Assembly: GCA_964609155.1 (NCBI GenBank)
Contig: CAZSRF010000005.1
Location: forward strand, 9,696 to 73,695
Direction: 5' to 3'
Source: JAGOUU01 sp964609155
GTDB taxonomy: Bacteria > Pseudomonadota > Gammaproteobacteria > JAGOUU01
Length of the DNA stretch: 64,000 nucleotides
Part shown: positions 1 to 8,051 of the stretch, piece by piece
Layout: every line of letters begins with the position of its first letter
How positions within the stretch are numbered: the first letter of the stretch is position 1
The notes under the pieces: generated by a model
What the model was told of the DNA's origin: nothing
The model's database searches: none
The model's input: only the letters and a program-made list of their open reading frames with translations
Program-made: the position numbers and the translations under genes

Positions 1-114
1 CTCCACGACGAACGAAACAGTTTATACGAGCAAGTGGCCAGTTTTTCGCTAAGCTCTGACGATGATGATATAGAAGGACATGCAGCAAGTATTGTTAGGG
101 CCATGACAAAGTAG
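1..114 (+). CDS. aroK: Shikimate kinase, C-terminal fragment (probable)
   Basis: The frame is open from base 1 and stops at TAG 112-114, giving the last 37 residues of a protein whose start lies outside the window. The fragment carries ERNSLYEQVA followed by an acidic stretch and a final amphipathic helix. This matches the ERxPLYxEVA segment and C-terminal helix of shikimate kinases, which phosphorylate shikimate in aromatic amino acid synthesis. The P-loop and substrate-binding core are not in the window, so the assignment rests on this tail alone. An unrelated protein with a similar tail is possible. Confidence 0.5.
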   Translation, partial: LHDERNSLYEQVASFSLSSDDDDIEGHAASIVRAMTK

Positions 115-122
115 GTGGTTTG

Positions 123-220
123 ATTATTATCGAAATCAGCAAAAATCGATAATAACGGCATTTCTTATCACCACTTCTGATAATAACTGGTAGCATTATC
201 ATCGAAATCTGCTAGAATCG
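123..220. repeat. Two 26-bp direct repeats, first one palindromic
   Basis: Copies at 123-148 and 195-220 share the core ATCGAAATC and differ at about four positions. The first copy overlaps a perfect inverted repeat, TTATTATCGA at 124-133 and TCGATAATAA at 146-155. The pair follows directly after the shikimate-kinase-like stop codon. It could be a weak terminator or a protein-binding site; there is no T-run to make it a classical terminator. Confidence 0.5.
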
Positions 221-369
221 CAGTCGGTGAAGTTGACATTCCCCACCCAGTTTGGAGGTGGTTATTTTAAGGAATGCCAACCTCCGCCAGATTTTTGAGG
301 AGAACTTTCCTCGCCTTCATGCTCGCGCGATAATATCGGCGGCACGATTTACAGCATTTATCGTGATTG

Positions 370-410
370 CGGCTTGGCCCCTTAAGTTGTATACTTAAGG
401 GGCCAAGCCG
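370..410. repeat. Perfect 17-bp hairpin
   Basis: CGGCTTGGCCCCTTAAG at 370-386 is followed by a 7-base loop and its exact complement at 394-410. The stem is far more GC-rich than its surroundings. No T-run follows on either strand, so it is not a classical intrinsic terminator. It lies about 75 bp beyond the stop codon of the fic gene. It may be the end structure of a mobile element or a transcript-stabilising hairpin. Confidence 0.75.
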
Positions 411-483
411 TCAGGCAGTTCATCTAGCCAGACTTTTCCTTTTTCTCCGTAAATGCTAATGATGTTGGAATGGAATACGTTCA

Positions 484-1650
484 TTATGACTTCTCTGCAG
501 AAAATGGTTCTGCGCCATCTTCCAAAATATCTAAATACTTACGATAGATATAAACTTTATCACGTTTCTTACCACTCACTTCTGCGAGTACTCCAATAGA
601 CTTCAAGTGATTTAATGCACTTCTTGCGGTTGGCTGAGTCAGTTGCAATTCCTTGGCAAGGAAAGGAACTGTCACTTGAGGTAGGCGTTTCATGTATTCA
701 AGTGTTTGTTCACATGAAAATCTAGCACGACCTAACTGAGATATTTTCTCACTATCTTTTGCAAAAAGATCATTAATTCGTGTCGCTGTTTGAATGGCTT
801 GTTTTGAAGATTTTTCTACACCAATGAGAAAAAATTCTAGCCATGTTTCCCAAGTGCCAGACTCCCTGACTTCTTGCAGCAGCTCATAATAGGTATGACG
901 ATTTTGCTTAAGATATAGACTTAAGTAAAGAATTGGTTCATCAAGCATACCATTCGTACATAGAAGCAAGGTTATGAGCAACCTGCCAAGTCTACCATTA
1001 CCATCTAAAAAAGGGTGTATTGTTTCAAATTGAACATGAGCAAGACCCGCTTTGATAAGTACCGGCAAGCTTTCATCATGAAGAAACCTTTCAAAATCGC
1101 TAAGGCAATCACTTAAATGGTCTACTGGAGGAGGGACAAAAAGAGCATTGCCTGGCCTTGTACCACCGAGCCAATTTTGTGATCTTCTAAATTCTCCAGG
1201 CGTTTGACTTGATCCTCTGCCTCCGATAAGCAAAATACCGTGTATTTCTTTTAACAGTCTAAGAGATAAAGGAAAATCATCTTTTAAGCGCTCTAAGCCA
1301 TAGTTTATAGCTTTAACATAATTAGAGACCTCTTCTACATCTTCAACTGAGACTTCAGGTTTTTGATTATGTTCAAATAGCATTAGATCAGAAAAAGAGC
1401 TCTGCGTTCCTTCAATCTGACTTGAAAGCAGAGCTTCTTTACGTACATACACGTAGATAAAGAGCGCGGTATTAGGAATAGTCTTATGAATACTATTTAA
1501 TTCAGCTAAAGCCAGAGTTGCTTTTTCGAGGTAAGGATAAAGCAGCGTGAGTTCTATAGATGGATCAGGTGGCAGTTTTGCAGGAACATATGCTTTATAT
1601 GACTCACCGAAGACCTTTTGTGTAATATATACTCCTATTCTTTTATTCAT
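484..1650 (-). CDS. Fic family protein (AMPylase-type) with C-terminal winged helix
   Basis: The 388-residue protein carries the Fic core motif HPFLDGNGRLGR at about residues 212-223, with the catalytic His and phosphate-binding Asn/Arg all present. Fic enzymes typically transfer AMP from ATP to hydroxyl side chains of target proteins. Near the N-terminus SSQIEG (76-81) matches the (S/T)xxxE(G/N) inhibitory helix, so this is a class II, self-inhibited Fic with its own antitoxin-like element. The C-terminal 60 residues, with LTQPTARSALNHL at 337-349, look like a winged helix-turn-helix. The gene stands alone. It may act on a cellular protein, act as a regulator, or be secreted; the target is unknown. 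Confidence 0.9.
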   Translation of the reverse strand: MNKRIGVYITQKVFGESYKAYVPAKLPPDPSIELTLLYPYLEKATLALAELNSIHKTIPNTALFIYVYVRKEALLSSQIEGTQSSFSDLMLFEHNQKPEVSVEDVEEVSNYVKAINYGLERLKDDFPLSLRLLKEIHGILLIGGRGSSQTPGEFRRSQNWLGGTRPGNALFVPPPVDHLSDCLSDFERFLHDESLPVLIKAGLAHVQFETIHPFLDGNGRLGRLLITLLLCTNGMLDEPILYLSLYLKQNRHTYYELLQEVRESGTWETWLEFFLIGVEKSSKQAIQTATRINDLFAKDSEKISQLGRARFSCEQTLEYMKRLPQVTVPFLAKELQLTQPTARSALNHLKSIGVLAEVSGKKRDKVYIYRKYLDILEDGAEPFSAEKS

Positions 1651-2139
1651 AAGCCATCTTTTCTTAAGCTGCCCACACTAAGAAACTATATCAGATTATC
1701 TTTTCTTAGTCAAGATGGTAAAGAAAATATGGTAAAAGAAAATAAATGCTCAACATGATGTTTTTAGCTTCTTGAGATTTGATGATACCATACATCATGT
1801 CCTCTAGGTTTCAAATAGGTTTCAAATTTCGATACCTAATAGACATATCATGTTCTAATAGTGACGAAATTTATCACAAATCGGTCATGGTATATTCGTA
1901 AGGTTATATTTATATGTAGTGCAATTTTAGGAACATGTTGCATGCACTTAACATCATGAAAATAAAGATTTTATGGACACGATAAACTCACTCAATGTCT
2001 TGTGGCCGTGCCGTATTATTAGCAATTAACCCCTGGTAAAAAAGACTATAGTGGACTAATTTAAGATAACTAAGATATTAAATTTTAATATAAAAAATAT
2101 TAATTCATTTAATAAACCATAATAATTCTTGGGTGCCTT
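1651..2139. other. Intergenic region between divergent fic and BON gene
   Basis: These 489 AT-rich bases separate two divergent genes and should hold both promoters. Visible structure includes a CCATCTT...AAGATGG inverted pair just upstream of fic (about 1656-1718), which could be a fic operator, and a perfect 9-bp pair ACATGATGT (1753-1761) and ACATCATGT (1792-1800). A short direct repeat of AGGTTTCAAAT occurs near 1806-1828. No coding potential is seen. Confidence 0.5.
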
Positions 2140-2691
2140 ATGAAAAAAAATCTTACAACGATCAGTCTGCTAATTATTATAAATTTCTTAACTTTTAATA
2201 TTTCAACTGCCGAGAACCCTATTGCTGCAGCAGGAGCATTTGTAGAGGATGCAGGTATTACTTTATCTATCTATTCTCAATACGCAAGAAGTGCAAGCTT
2301 AAATCCATCAGATATCAGCGTCTATACTACAGATGGTGTTGTTAGTTTAATTGGTAAAGTCCAAACTGATGAACAGCGTAATGAAGCAATTAAAATTGCG
2401 CAAAACTCTAGCAATGTTCGTAAAGTCGAAGCTGACAATTTACTAATAGCTAAAAGCGAACAACCAATGAACGACACCTGGATAAATGCAAAAGTAAATG
2501 CAGTACTCTTCAAAAATCAATTAGTTAATAAATCTGATGATTTCAACTCAACTAATATAAAAGTTGAAACAAAAAATGGTGTTGTTTTCTTAAGCGGCAG
2601 TGCAACACCAATACAAGCAAAAAATGCTGTTGCTGCAGTGCAAAATATTAGCGGCGTGGTTAGGGTAGAAAATAATATAAGTAATAATTAA
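2140..2691 (+). CDS. Periplasmic BON-domain protein (OsmY-like)
   Basis: The 183-residue protein has a signal peptide of about 24 residues ending before AEN. It then has two BON domains, roughly residues 34-103 and 113-181. Each shows the family pattern of an alpha/beta fold with VYTTDGVVSLIGKV or VETKNGVVFLSGSA followed by a helix and a VRKV/VRVE strand. BON domains bind membranes, and OsmY-type proteins help maintain the periplasm and fold autotransporters. It is the first of four closely spaced plus-strand genes (gaps of 26, 21 and 5 bp), so probably an operon. The ribosome-binding site is weak. Confidence 0.85.
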   Translation: MKKNLTTISLLIIINFLTFNISTAENPIAAAGAFVEDAGITLSIYSQYARSASLNPSDISVYTTDGVVSLIGKVQTDEQRNEAIKIAQNSSNVRKVEADNLLIAKSEQPMNDTWINAKVNAVLFKNQLVNKSDDFNSTNIKVETKNGVVFLSGSATPIQAKNAVAAVQNISGVVRVENNISNN

Positions 2692-2717
2692 ATTTAATTA
2701 ATTACCATGGTGAATTT

Positions 2718-3110
2718 ATGCAAACTAAAAATAATAAGAAAACCACAAACAATACAACCCCATTACAAATAAAGAAACCCAAGAAAATAACCAAAAGTCT
2801 TGCTAAAAAGTCAGCGCCTAAAACAAAAAACAAGACTACAACTAAAAAAATAATTAAATTCAAATCAAGCAGTGCCAATAAGACTGTTTTAATACCGAAA
2901 AATAATCAAATAAAAAAAATCATGTGCACTAAATGCAATATATCTACTAGAAAAAAACATGATCATTCTTTCTTGGGTATGTTAAAAACATATTGGAATA
3001 AATTTTTATGTTATTTCTTCTGTGACTATAGTTCTAAACAAGAGAAACCAATACGTGGTAGAAACCCAAAAACATTATTAAAACCATCAAGATCGCCTGT
3101 AATAAAATAA
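2718..3110 (+). CDS. Lysine-rich hypothetical protein with a CxxC motif
   Basis: I do not recognise this 130-residue protein. The first 70 residues are extremely rich in Lys, Thr, Asn and Ser with KKxxK-type runs, resembling a disordered, nucleic-acid-binding tail. A CTKC motif follows at about residue 70. A short hydrophobic/aromatic stretch (WNKFLCYFFCDY, about 93-104) then precedes another basic tail. It has no signal peptide. It sits between a BON protein and a DUF3330-like protein in a tight run. The high A content of the DNA could inflate the Lys count, but the conserved spacing in the run supports a real gene. Confidence 0.6.
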   Translation: MQTKNNKKTTNNTTPLQIKKPKKITKSLAKKSAPKTKNKTTTKKIIKFKSSSANKTVLIPKNNQIKKIMCTKCNISTRKKHDHSFLGMLKTYWNKFLCYFFCDYSSKQEKPIRGRNPKTLLKPSRSPVIK

Positions 3111-3131
3111 AATATTTACTATCCATTTACT

Positions 3132-3317
3132 ATGGCTAAACATACTGAACATAAACAGAATAACTCAGCTGCAACTTGTAAGATTTGTTGTAAAGAAATA
3201 CCCTTGACTACAGCAATCACCAGAGAAGGATCAGATTATGTGTGGAATTTCTGTGGGATGGAATGTTATAAAAAGTGGAAAAAAGAACAAACAGTTACGA
3301 CTAACAAGGGACACTGA
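3132..3317 (+). CDS. Small zinc-ribbon-like protein (DUF3330-type)
   Basis: This 61-residue protein contains CKICCKEIP near residue 17 and FCGMECYKKW near residue 41. That is a four-cysteine arrangement like the DUF3330/TRASH-like small metal-binding proteins, in which an EGxxYVxxFCGxECYxxW segment is typical. Such proteins are thought to bind zinc or other soft metals; no activity is established. The start lies 21 bp after the previous gene and the stop 5 bp before the next, consistent with co-transcription. Confidence 0.7.
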   Translation: MAKHTEHKQNNSAATCKICCKEIPLTTAITREGSDYVWNFCGMECYKKWKKEQTVTTNKGH

Positions 3318-3322
3318 ATCTT

Positions 3323-5008
3323 ATGTTTTCTACATGGGTTAAGAAAACTACTGTAATAATAATCATTTTAATTTTATTTTCTTTATCATTTTCAAAGTAT
3401 GGTCAATCCATTCCATTAAATACATTAAACTGCCTGCAACAAGAAGCATACAAAGCTGCAAACAATTTAATGTATGCAAGTGTGCCTGGCAAAGTTACCA
3501 TCACCGACAATCCAACTCTTGGTTATTTAACAATACATGTTACCCCTGGGTATAATTATGCTCCTAATCCACTCGGAAACTACCAATTTATCCCTGTTGC
3601 GGAGTGTATGTCTATCGTCGCACCTTCCCTAATGGTGGCATGTAACCAAACAGGAATTCTAAAGCCGGCTGAATATGTCTCTGGATTGCCCAGTTACAGT
3701 TATGCTGCAAATACATCAAGTTACTGTGAAATGAAAATACCCTACTCCGCTGCATCTCTCAATTGCCCAGCTGGCCAAAGCCTATTAAACGGACAATGTC
3801 AACCATGTGGTAGTAATCAATACGCCCAAAACAATGCCTGTATCTCATGTCCTCAAGGAAGCTATTCTAATTCAGGTTCCACATCTTGTTCTTCGTGTCC
3901 CGCAGGTACAAGATGGATAAAATTAGGGGATCCTGCTGCTTACCCTTGTAGCACATGCTCAGCTGGAACATATTCTGCAGCTGGAGCTACAAATTGCACT
4001 AATTGCCCTGCCGGCCAAACATCAAGTTCAGGTGCTACTGCTTGTACCAACTGCCCTGCCGGCCAGATTTCCGTAAGCGGGGGAGTGTGCACAAATTGCC
4101 CAGGTGGCATGAAATCTACTGATGGTAAAACTTGCCCTGCAGTGTGTACCAATGGCCAAGTCCCTGCTGCTAATAGGCAAAGCTGTGTAGACTGCCCAGG
4201 TGGTATGAAATCCACTGATGGTAAAACTTGCCCTGCAGTGTGTACCAATGGCCAAGTCCCTGCTGCTAATGGGCAAAGTTGTGTAGACTGCCCAGGTGGC
4301 ATGAAATCTGCTGATAGTAAAACTTGTCCTGCAGTTTGCACACCAGGCAAAATTACATCAGCTAATGGCATAGACTGCGAGGACTGTCCAGCTGGGACAA
4401 GTTCACCCTCAGCTTCTAATACATGTACCCCCTGTGCTGCTGGACAGTTTTCTGCAAAAGGTGGACTTTGCACGCCATGCCCAACCGGGCAAACATCACA
4501 AGCAGGAGCAAGCTCATGCGAAATAAGTTGTGGTAATGGCCGTGTAGACAATAGTGAACAATGCGACTTAGGTGCTAATAACGGCAAGAACAATGGCTGT
4601 ACAAATACGTGCACAATTCAAAACTTGAATTGGACATGCACTACAACTGAAGCAGAGTTTGATGCACTTATCTCTTCTTCAGATCCAGATAGTTTAAAAA
4701 GTCTCTACATCCAACTTAATGCTAATGCTACCTCTAATAGCACAGCTCCAGCTAATAACAGAATTTCCTCTGCTGATTTTATAGCACAATGCTTATCAAC
4801 TCCTGCAGTATGGCCAAATGCCTGTAATCAGTACCTTAAAGATATTAAGAGATTTAAGCAATTAAATAAAACCATTTCTATTGCTACAGCTTTTGATGGG
4901 GCACCAGTAACTCCTGCATGTAAAGACAATAACTCTGTAGTCTTACAAGAAACAAACAATACAACTATTAAAGTAAACTGCGTTCCTGTCAGTGGTAGTG
5001 TTGAATAA
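3323..5008 (+). CDS. Secreted cysteine-rich repeat protein
   Basis: The 561-residue protein begins with a hydrophobic signal segment (about residues 9-28). Residues 130-410 are packed with furin/EGF-receptor-like Cys-rich modules of the form CPAGQ/CPGGM...C..C, including three near-copies of a 32-residue unit. A segment GNGRVDNSEQCDLG around residue 404 matches the Cys-rich repeat (DUF4215 type) seen in secreted myxobacterial and protist-like proteins. The C-terminal 140 residues have few cysteines. Such ectodomains are unusual in gammaproteobacteria and suggest an exported, disulfide-bonded adhesin or host-interaction protein. It ends 9 bp from the convergent channel gene. Confidence 0.8.
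   Translation: MFSTWVKKTTVIIIILILFSLSFSKYGQSIPLNTLNCLQQEAYKAANNLMYASVPGKVTITDNPTLGYLTIHVTPGYNYAPNPLGNYQFIPVAECMSIVAPSLMVACNQTGILKPAEYVSGLPSYSYAANTSSYCEMKIPYSAASLNCPAGQSLLNGQCQPCGSNQYAQNNACISCPQGSYSNSGSTSCSSCPAGTRWIKLGDPAAYPCSTCSAGTYSAAGATNCTNCPAGQTSSSGATACTNCPAGQISVSGGVCTNCPGGMKSTDGKTCPAVCTNGQVPAANRQSCVDCPGGMKSTDGKTCPAVCTNGQVPAANGQSCVDCPGGMKSADSKTCPAVCTPGKITSANGIDCEDCPAGTSSPSASNTCTPCAAGQFSAKGGLCTPCPTGQTSQAGASSCEISCGNGRVDNSEQCDLGANNGKNNGCTNTCTIQNLNWTCTTTEAEFDALISSSDPDSLKSLYIQLNANATSNSTAPANNRISSADFIAQCLSTPAVWPNACNQYLKDIKRFKQLNKTISIATAFDGAPVTPACKDNNSVVLQETNNTTIKVNCVPVSGSVE
4097..4384 (+). repeat. Three 96-bp tandem repeats inside the Cys-rich gene
   Basis: Units start at 4097, 4193 and 4289. 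The first two are nearly identical at DNA level and the third has drifted in its second half. Each encodes a 32-residue Cys-rich module beginning CPGGMKS. The high DNA identity of the first pair points to a recent duplication and possible copy-number variation between strains. Confidence 0.9.
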
Positions 5009-5017
5009 GATCCTACA

Positions 5018-5839
5018 CTACTCACCTTGTTTATTCAAAGTTCTCTTAATAAATGTAACTTTCTCGTCTAATTTTTTTAACTGCTCCACGATATCAACTA
5101 TCATATCGCCCTGCTCTTCTTCTGATTCACGGTAGTTTTGTTGCATACCATCAACCACTACCGCTACAAACAAATTTAAAATAATAAATGTTGATGCTAA
5201 TAAAAAGACTAAAAAGAAAATCCAAGAATACGGATGAGTGGTAGTAACTTCTCTAATAATACTTCCTACATCATCCGTAAGCATTATTTGAAATAAAGTT
5301 AATAAAGAATGCTGCAAGCTACCAAAATGCTCTGGGTACTCAGTTCCAAATAAATTATGTCCCATTAAAGCTGCTACATAAATCAGTATAATCAAAATAA
5401 TAGTTATCGATCCTATACCAGGTAACGCATCAATTAACCCCTGTACCACTTTACGTAAATTAGGAAATCTTGTTATTAGCCTTAAGATCCTCAATACTCG
5501 CATTGCCCGCAGTGATGAGTAAGTCGTATTAAATGAGAATAAAGATATACTCACTATAATAAAGTCAAAAAGAAACCAAGGATCGGTGAAACATTTTTTA
5601 GGACCAAAAACAAATAGGTATATCGCTAATTCTCCGGCAAATATTAACACCATAATGCTATCTGCTACGGTTAAGAACCAACCAGCCCTATTCATTAATG
5701 AGTCAAATGATTCTAAACCAAGAACAATAGCATTGAGAATAATTAACAACATAACTGAAAGGTAAAAATACGGTTGAGCAATAATATGTTTTAGTTGATT
5801 TCTAACATCGTGAATGTTTATTGCCTTACTTATTATCAT
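5018..5839 (-). CDS. Voltage-gated cation channel, bacterial NaV/CaV type
   Basis: The 273-residue protein has the six-helix ion-channel layout: S1 near 25-45, an S4 voltage sensor with arginines every third residue (R111, R114, R117, R120) followed by R124, a pore loop at 180-192 and an S6 helix at 205-230. A charged coiled-coil tail at 235-268 is typical of tetrameric BacNav channels. The pore reads FQIMLTDDVGS where sodium channels carry FQVMTLESW. The filter therefore lacks the usual Glu-Ser-Trp and has two Asp. The paired Asp recalls engineered calcium-selective variants, but ion preference cannot be read from sequence alone. It is convergent with the Cys-rich gene. Confidence 0.85.
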   Translation of the reverse strand: MIISKAINIHDVRNQLKHIIAQPYFYLSVMLLIILNAIVLGLESFDSLMNRAGWFLTVADSIMVLIFAGELAIYLFVFGPKKCFTDPWFLFDFIIVSISLFSFNTTYSSLRAMRVLRILRLITRFPNLRKVVQGLIDALPGIGSITIILIILIYVAALMGHNLFGTEYPEHFGSLQHSLLTLFQIMLTDDVGSIIREVTTTHPYSWIFFLVFLLASTFIILNLFVAVVVDGMQQNYRESEEEQGDMIVDIVEQLKKLDEKVTFIKRTLNKQGE

Positions 5840-5994
5840 GAAGCATACCTTTATAATCTAAAATATATATAATTTAAGCTTATTTCAGTATGACAATAAA
5901 TCAAGATTGATTTGTTAATTATGTCTCGAAAACAACTGTTAGAAACAGCCAGATGAATTGCTTAGTATTTTTTAATAACAACTATTTTTCAGAA

Positions 5995-6020
5995 CGCCCG
6001 ATAAAACATAGCACCGGGCG
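5995..6020 (-). terminator. Possible terminator downstream of the entericidin-like gene
   Basis: CGCCCG at 5995-6000 pairs with CGGGCG at 6015-6020. It lies just beyond the stop codon of the small lipoprotein gene on the minus strand, and a short T/A-rich stretch follows in that direction. The stem is only 6 bp. Confidence 0.4.
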
Positions 6021-6034
6021 AAGAGGGCTCTTAC

Positions 6035-6166
6035 TCAACCCGCTGCAGCTTCTATTGATCTACCACCTCTCTGGATATCTTGCCCCAAACCTTCCATTGT
6101 GTTACAACCAGCTAATTGCAAACTCATGAGCACACTCACCATGACTAATATTCCTTTAATTTTCAT
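6035..6166 (-). CDS. Entericidin A/B-like small lipoprotein
   Basis: The 43-residue product starts at an ATG preceded by AAAGGAG with a 6-base gap. It has a short hydrophobic leader and a lipobox LAGC with Cys21 as the acylation site. A mature part, NTMEGLGQDIQRGGRSIEAA, matches the EcnA/EcnB family pattern of a GxGxDxxxxGxxIexAA amphipathic helix. Entericidins are tiny envelope lipoproteins linked to stationary-phase lysis or stress. The gene lies alone, divergent from htpX. Confidence 0.85.
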   Translation of the reverse strand: MKIKGILVMVSVLMSLQLAGCNTMEGLGQDIQRGGRSIEAAAG

Positions 6167-6288
6167 ACATTCTCCTTTAGTATTATAAAACCCTATGCAA
6201 TTTAATTTTTACATACTGATTTTAACCTTTTTTTAAACGTACTACCTACTAATATTTTTAAAAATATTCTAATCCAGAATATTTACCT

Positions 6289-6317
6289 CTTGAATTCTGT
6301 AATGAACATTCCCATAT
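6289..6317 (+). promoter_or_regulatory. Sigma32-like heat-shock promoter of htpX
   Basis: CTTGAA at 6289-6294 is followed after 15 bases by TCCCATAT at 6310-6317. This fits the sigma32 pattern CTTGAA - 13 to 17 bases - CCCCATnT. It lies about 50 bp before the htpX start, and htpX is a heat-shock/envelope-stress gene in E. coli. Confidence 0.55.
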
Positions 6318-6365
6318 TAAAGAACAACTCAATAACTTAATAAATAAACATTTATAATAATCATT

Positions 6366-7229
6366 ATGAATACTATTAAAACAACCCTGCTACTGACCTC
6401 GATTACTTTATTATTAGTGTTGCTTGGCAAGGCTTTAGGGGGCAATAATGGCATGGTTATTGCTTTTGGTTTAGCAGCAATAATGAATATGGGAACTTAT
6501 TGGTTCTCAGATAAAATTGTACTGAGTATGTACAATGCAAAAGAAGTTGGTCCTAATGATGCCTACCAACTCTTTAATATAGTAGCGTCTTTAGCTAAAC
6601 AGGGAAATATCCCTATGCCCAAAGTTTATATTATAGAAGATGATGCGCCCAATGCTTTTGCTACCGGACGAAACCCTGAGAATGCTGCCGTAGCAGCCAC
6701 AACAGGCATATTAAAAATATTAACCTCACAGGAGTTAACAGGTGTAATGGCTCATGAGCTAAGCCATGTACAAAATAGAGACACACTGACCAGCGCAATT
6801 GCAGCAACTATTGCAGGAGCAATTTCTATGCTGGCAAATATGGCACAATATTCAATGATGTTTGGTGGTCATCGTGGTGACTCCGATCATGAACATCAGG
6901 GAAGTCTTATTGGCAGTGTGCTGATGATGATTCTAGCTCCTATCGCAGCTAGCTTAATTCAAATGGCGATTTCTCGTTCTCGTGAATATGCGGCTGATGA
7001 AAGTGGCGCACGTCTTTGCGGCGACCCTGCTGCTTTGGCAAGAGCTTTACAAAAACTAGAAAAGCAGAATCAAAGAACCCTTATGCCTGCTGCAGAGCAG
7101 CATCCAGCTACAGCACATTTGTTTATTATCAACCCATTAAAAGGTGCTAGTTTGAGATCGTTATTTTCCACACACCCGTCTACAGGAGAAAGAGTTAGAA
7201 GATTAATGAACATGAGCTCTAGCTATTAA
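6366..7229 (+). CDS. htpX: Protease HtpX (M48 family membrane metalloprotease)
   Basis: The 287-residue protein has the usual HtpX length and layout. Two N-terminal membrane helices (about 7-20, 28-45) come first, then the zinc site HELSH at 130-134, two further hydrophobic segments (about 142-162, 182-200) and the third zinc ligand Glu207 in SREYAAD. HtpX cleaves misfolded membrane proteins on the cytoplasmic side, backing up FtsH. A sigma32-like promoter sits just upstream. No strong Shine-Dalgarno sequence is visible before the ATG. The gene is followed by a convergent FUSC-like gene. Confidence 0.97.
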   Translation: MNTIKTTLLLTSITLLLVLLGKALGGNNGMVIAFGLAAIMNMGTYWFSDKIVLSMYNAKEVGPNDAYQLFNIVASLAKQGNIPMPKVYIIEDDAPNAFATGRNPENAAVAATTGILKILTSQELTGVMAHELSHVQNRDTLTSAIAATIAGAISMLANMAQYSMMFGGHRGDSDHEHQGSLIGSVLMMILAPIAASLIQMAISRSREYAADESGARLCGDPAALARALQKLEKQNQRTLMPAAEQHPATAHLFIINPLKGASLRSLFSTHPSTGERVRRLMNMSSSY

Positions 7230-7267
7230 CTTGAGCTCTTTTAACACCCTGATATTTATCAACTAAA

Positions 7268-7873
7268 TTAGTAACTAGATTTACCACGTGCATTCATTCC
7301 GCTTTTAGAACCATCACAGCCATCTCTTACACAATGAAAAGCGCAATGAACCCCAAATGCCAAAGCCATTCCTACAGCAGCTTCCAATATTCTTCCTAGT
7401 GCACTAGCCCAAAGTGAAATATCTACTTGCAGATAACTTGACACAGCCAAAACTGATAAAGAAATTAAAGCCAACTGCTGGTATCTTTGCCAATGGAAAA
7501 ACTCACATAACCAACCAACAACTAAAACTGCTATTAATAATCCAATATAATTGACATTAAATACTGATAATACGATAAAACCTGCGCCTACTCCTAAAGC
7601 CACTGCAGCAATACGCCACTGTAAAATTTCTTTAAACCCAATTTCGGGCTGATCTTGACTAACTAAAAGAGCCGACATAATAACCCAGAAACCAGAAAAT
7701 GCGGCATTACCCCATTCAAGTAAATTACCTAATAACCTACCTGCAGCAAAACATAATGCAACTAGCACCATTAACTCAAGTGCACGCCCTAATCGCCAAT
7801 TCTCAACATAACTCATACAGTTATTTAGAATTGAACAACCTTTGTTTACAAATTCATTTTTTTTGTCACTCAT
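7268..7873 (-). CDS. FUSC-family membrane protein
   Basis: I place the start at ATG 7873 because GAGGG lies 7 bases upstream; in-frame ATGs at 7879 and 7909 are less well placed. The 201-residue product has about five or six hydrophobic helices. A central FWVIMSALLVSQ followed by an R-x-A-A-V-A-L-G-V-G helix is the hallmark of FUSC/aromatic acid exporter (YccS/AaeB-like) half-domains. Full members often have a long cytoplasmic domain that is absent here. The substrate is unknown. Confidence 0.7.
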   Translation of the reverse strand: MSDKKNEFVNKGCSILNNCMSYVENWRLGRALELMVLVALCFAAGRLLGNLLEWGNAAFSGFWVIMSALLVSQDQPEIGFKEILQWRIAAVALGVGAGFIVLSVFNVNYIGLLIAVLVVGWLCEFFHWQRYQQLALISLSVLAVSSYLQVDISLWASALGRILEAAVGMALAFGVHCAFHCVRDGCDGSKSGMNARGKSSY

Positions 7874-8051
7874 ATTCATTCCCTCATTATTAACAGTCCT
7901 AGACAGCATATATACAGATTGTATAAATCAAATAATAGTTATATTTTTCTTTTTCCGCTATAAATTTAAAAAAAATCATGTTAATAATATTGGAATTGGG
8001 ATAATAAAAATACAAATAAGTTTGTCAATTTAATAACTATAAGGGACTATC

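Larger units (their letters stand above)
115..483. other. Intergenic region with repeats, no intact gene
   Basis: I see no credible gene in these 369 bases. They hold two 26-bp imperfect direct repeats (123-148, 195-220), a CCACC/GGTGG hairpin near 245-262 nested in a longer imperfect inversion, and a perfect 17-bp hairpin at 370-410. On the minus strand at 317-370 a short frame reads INAVNRAADIIARA and then stops. It faintly recalls the C-terminal end of IS605-type TnpB proteins but is too short to call. The mix suggests debris of mobile DNA. Confidence 0.5.

Noticed and set aside
317..370. Minus-strand INAVNRAADIIARA resembling the end of a TnpB protein
   Set aside because: Only about 17 codons, with no zinc-finger cysteines and no upstream transposase; too weak to annotate as a mobile element gene.
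4097..4384. Possible CRISPR-like regular repeat
   Set aside because: The units are contiguous coding repeats without unique spacers; no cas genes or direct-repeat/spacer array is seen anywhere in the window.
3940..4614. Long minus-strand reading frames opposite the Cys-rich repeat gene
   Set aside because: They are mirror images of the repetitive Cys/Gly codons on the plus strand and have no ribosome-binding site or independent homology.
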